34,003 bases of DNA from an uncultured Methanomicrobiales archaeon. GTDB lineage: Archaea; Halobacteriota; Methanomicrobia; Methanomicrobiales; Methanospirillaceae. Position numbers and translations under genes: made by a program. This document shows positions 33,882 through 34,003 of the stretch, in pieces. The notes under the pieces are model-generated. The model worked only from the letters and a program-made list of their open reading frames with translations. It was not told the origin of the DNA and made no database searches. The stretch lies in the NCBI GenBank assembly GCA_903900025.1, contig CAIULN010000034.1, forward strand, positions 1 through 34,003, read 5' to 3'. Numbering within the stretch: the first letter of the stretch is position 1; every line of letters begins with the position of its first letter.

Positions 33882-34003
33882 ATGAAGTCACTGATCCTTG
33901 CGGGAGGGAGCGGGACCCGGTTGTTCCCGTTAAGCAGGACACAATTCCCGAAACAGTTCATCAAAATTATAAAAAATACCTCACTTTTCCAGAAGACCAT
34001 CCA
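33882..34003 (+). CDS. Mannose-1-phosphate guanylyltransferase, N-terminus only
   Basis: The 40 residues before the window ends show the nucleotidyltransferase signature LILAGGSGTRLFPLSR followed by FPKQFI, typical of ManC/mannose-1-phosphate guanylyltransferase, which makes GDP-mannose for surface glycans. ATG 33882 has GGGAG six bases upstream. The rest of the gene lies outside the window, so fusion to an isomerase domain cannot be checked. Confidence 0.88.
   Translation, partial: MKSLILAGGSGTRLFPLSRTQFPKQFIKIIKNTSLFQKTI

Overview
The window is archaeal and most likely comes from a methanogen of the Methanomicrobiales (a Methanoregula-like genome is my best guess). The grounds are four coenzyme F430 biosynthesis genes (cfbA, cfbE, cfbD, cfbB), a protein resembling methanogenesis marker 9, a GHMP-family enzyme resembling beta-RFAP synthase, archaeal CimA-type citramalate synthase, PEGA-repeat surface protein, zinc-ribbon membrane proteins, TATA-like promoters and a tRNA without an encoded CCA. 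The lineage is inferred from gene content only.

Layout. Bases 1-1.9 kb are GC-rich and hold the 3' parts of a transhydrogenase beta subunit (pntB) and, convergent to it, a frameshifted P-type ATPase. At about 1.89-1.92 kb both base composition and gene content change abruptly: a glutamate-synthase small-subunit fragment starts in mid-protein. This is either an assembly join or a rearrangement. From 2.4 to 6.1 kb lie a zinc-ribbon membrane protein, a gene-poor stretch and polyphosphate kinase (minus strand). From 6.3 to 10.0 kb the operon cimA-ilvB-ilvN makes branched-chain amino acid precursors; the matching aminotransferase ilvE is at 24.9-25.8 kb. From 10.1 to 11.1 kb two decayed genes stand head to head, followed by a PAS/HisKA-like/RyR-domain fusion. 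From 12.6 to 16.1 kb there is an unusual pair: a 647-aa protein with a PhoU/DUF47-like C-terminus and a PPDK-like protein that keeps the ATP-grasp and phosphohistidine domains but has no PEP/pyruvate barrel. A truncated sodium:solute symporter follows.

From 16.8 to 21.9 kb are an FAD-dependent oxidoreductase, a GT2 glycosyltransferase, a hotdog thioesterase, a decayed DUF2148 ferredoxin-domain gene, a GHMP-family enzyme and a DedA membrane protein. From 22.1 to 25.8 kb are a five-repeat PEGA protein, a SAM methyltransferase, tRNA-Glu(TTC) and ilvE. From 26.0 to 30.1 kb the cfbA-E-D-B operon (minus strand) encodes the nickel chelatase, the Mur-ligase-like enzyme, the NifD-like reductase subunit and the amidase of F430 synthesis; cfbC (the NifH-like partner) is not in the window. 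A 15-bp perfect palindrome lies in the intergenic region shared with a divergent Hjc-like nuclease. A block of hairpins and two exact 57-bp direct repeats follows, then marker-9-like, CitG-like and DUF447 genes with overlapping ends. The window ends inside a mannose-1-phosphate guanylyltransferase gene.

Several genes are broken (ATPase, 10.1-11.1 kb, symporter, DUF2148). Some breaks fall at homopolymers, so sequencing error must be weighed against real decay. The best candidate for an undescribed system is the PhoU-like plus truncated-PPDK pair; the PAS-RyR fusion is second.
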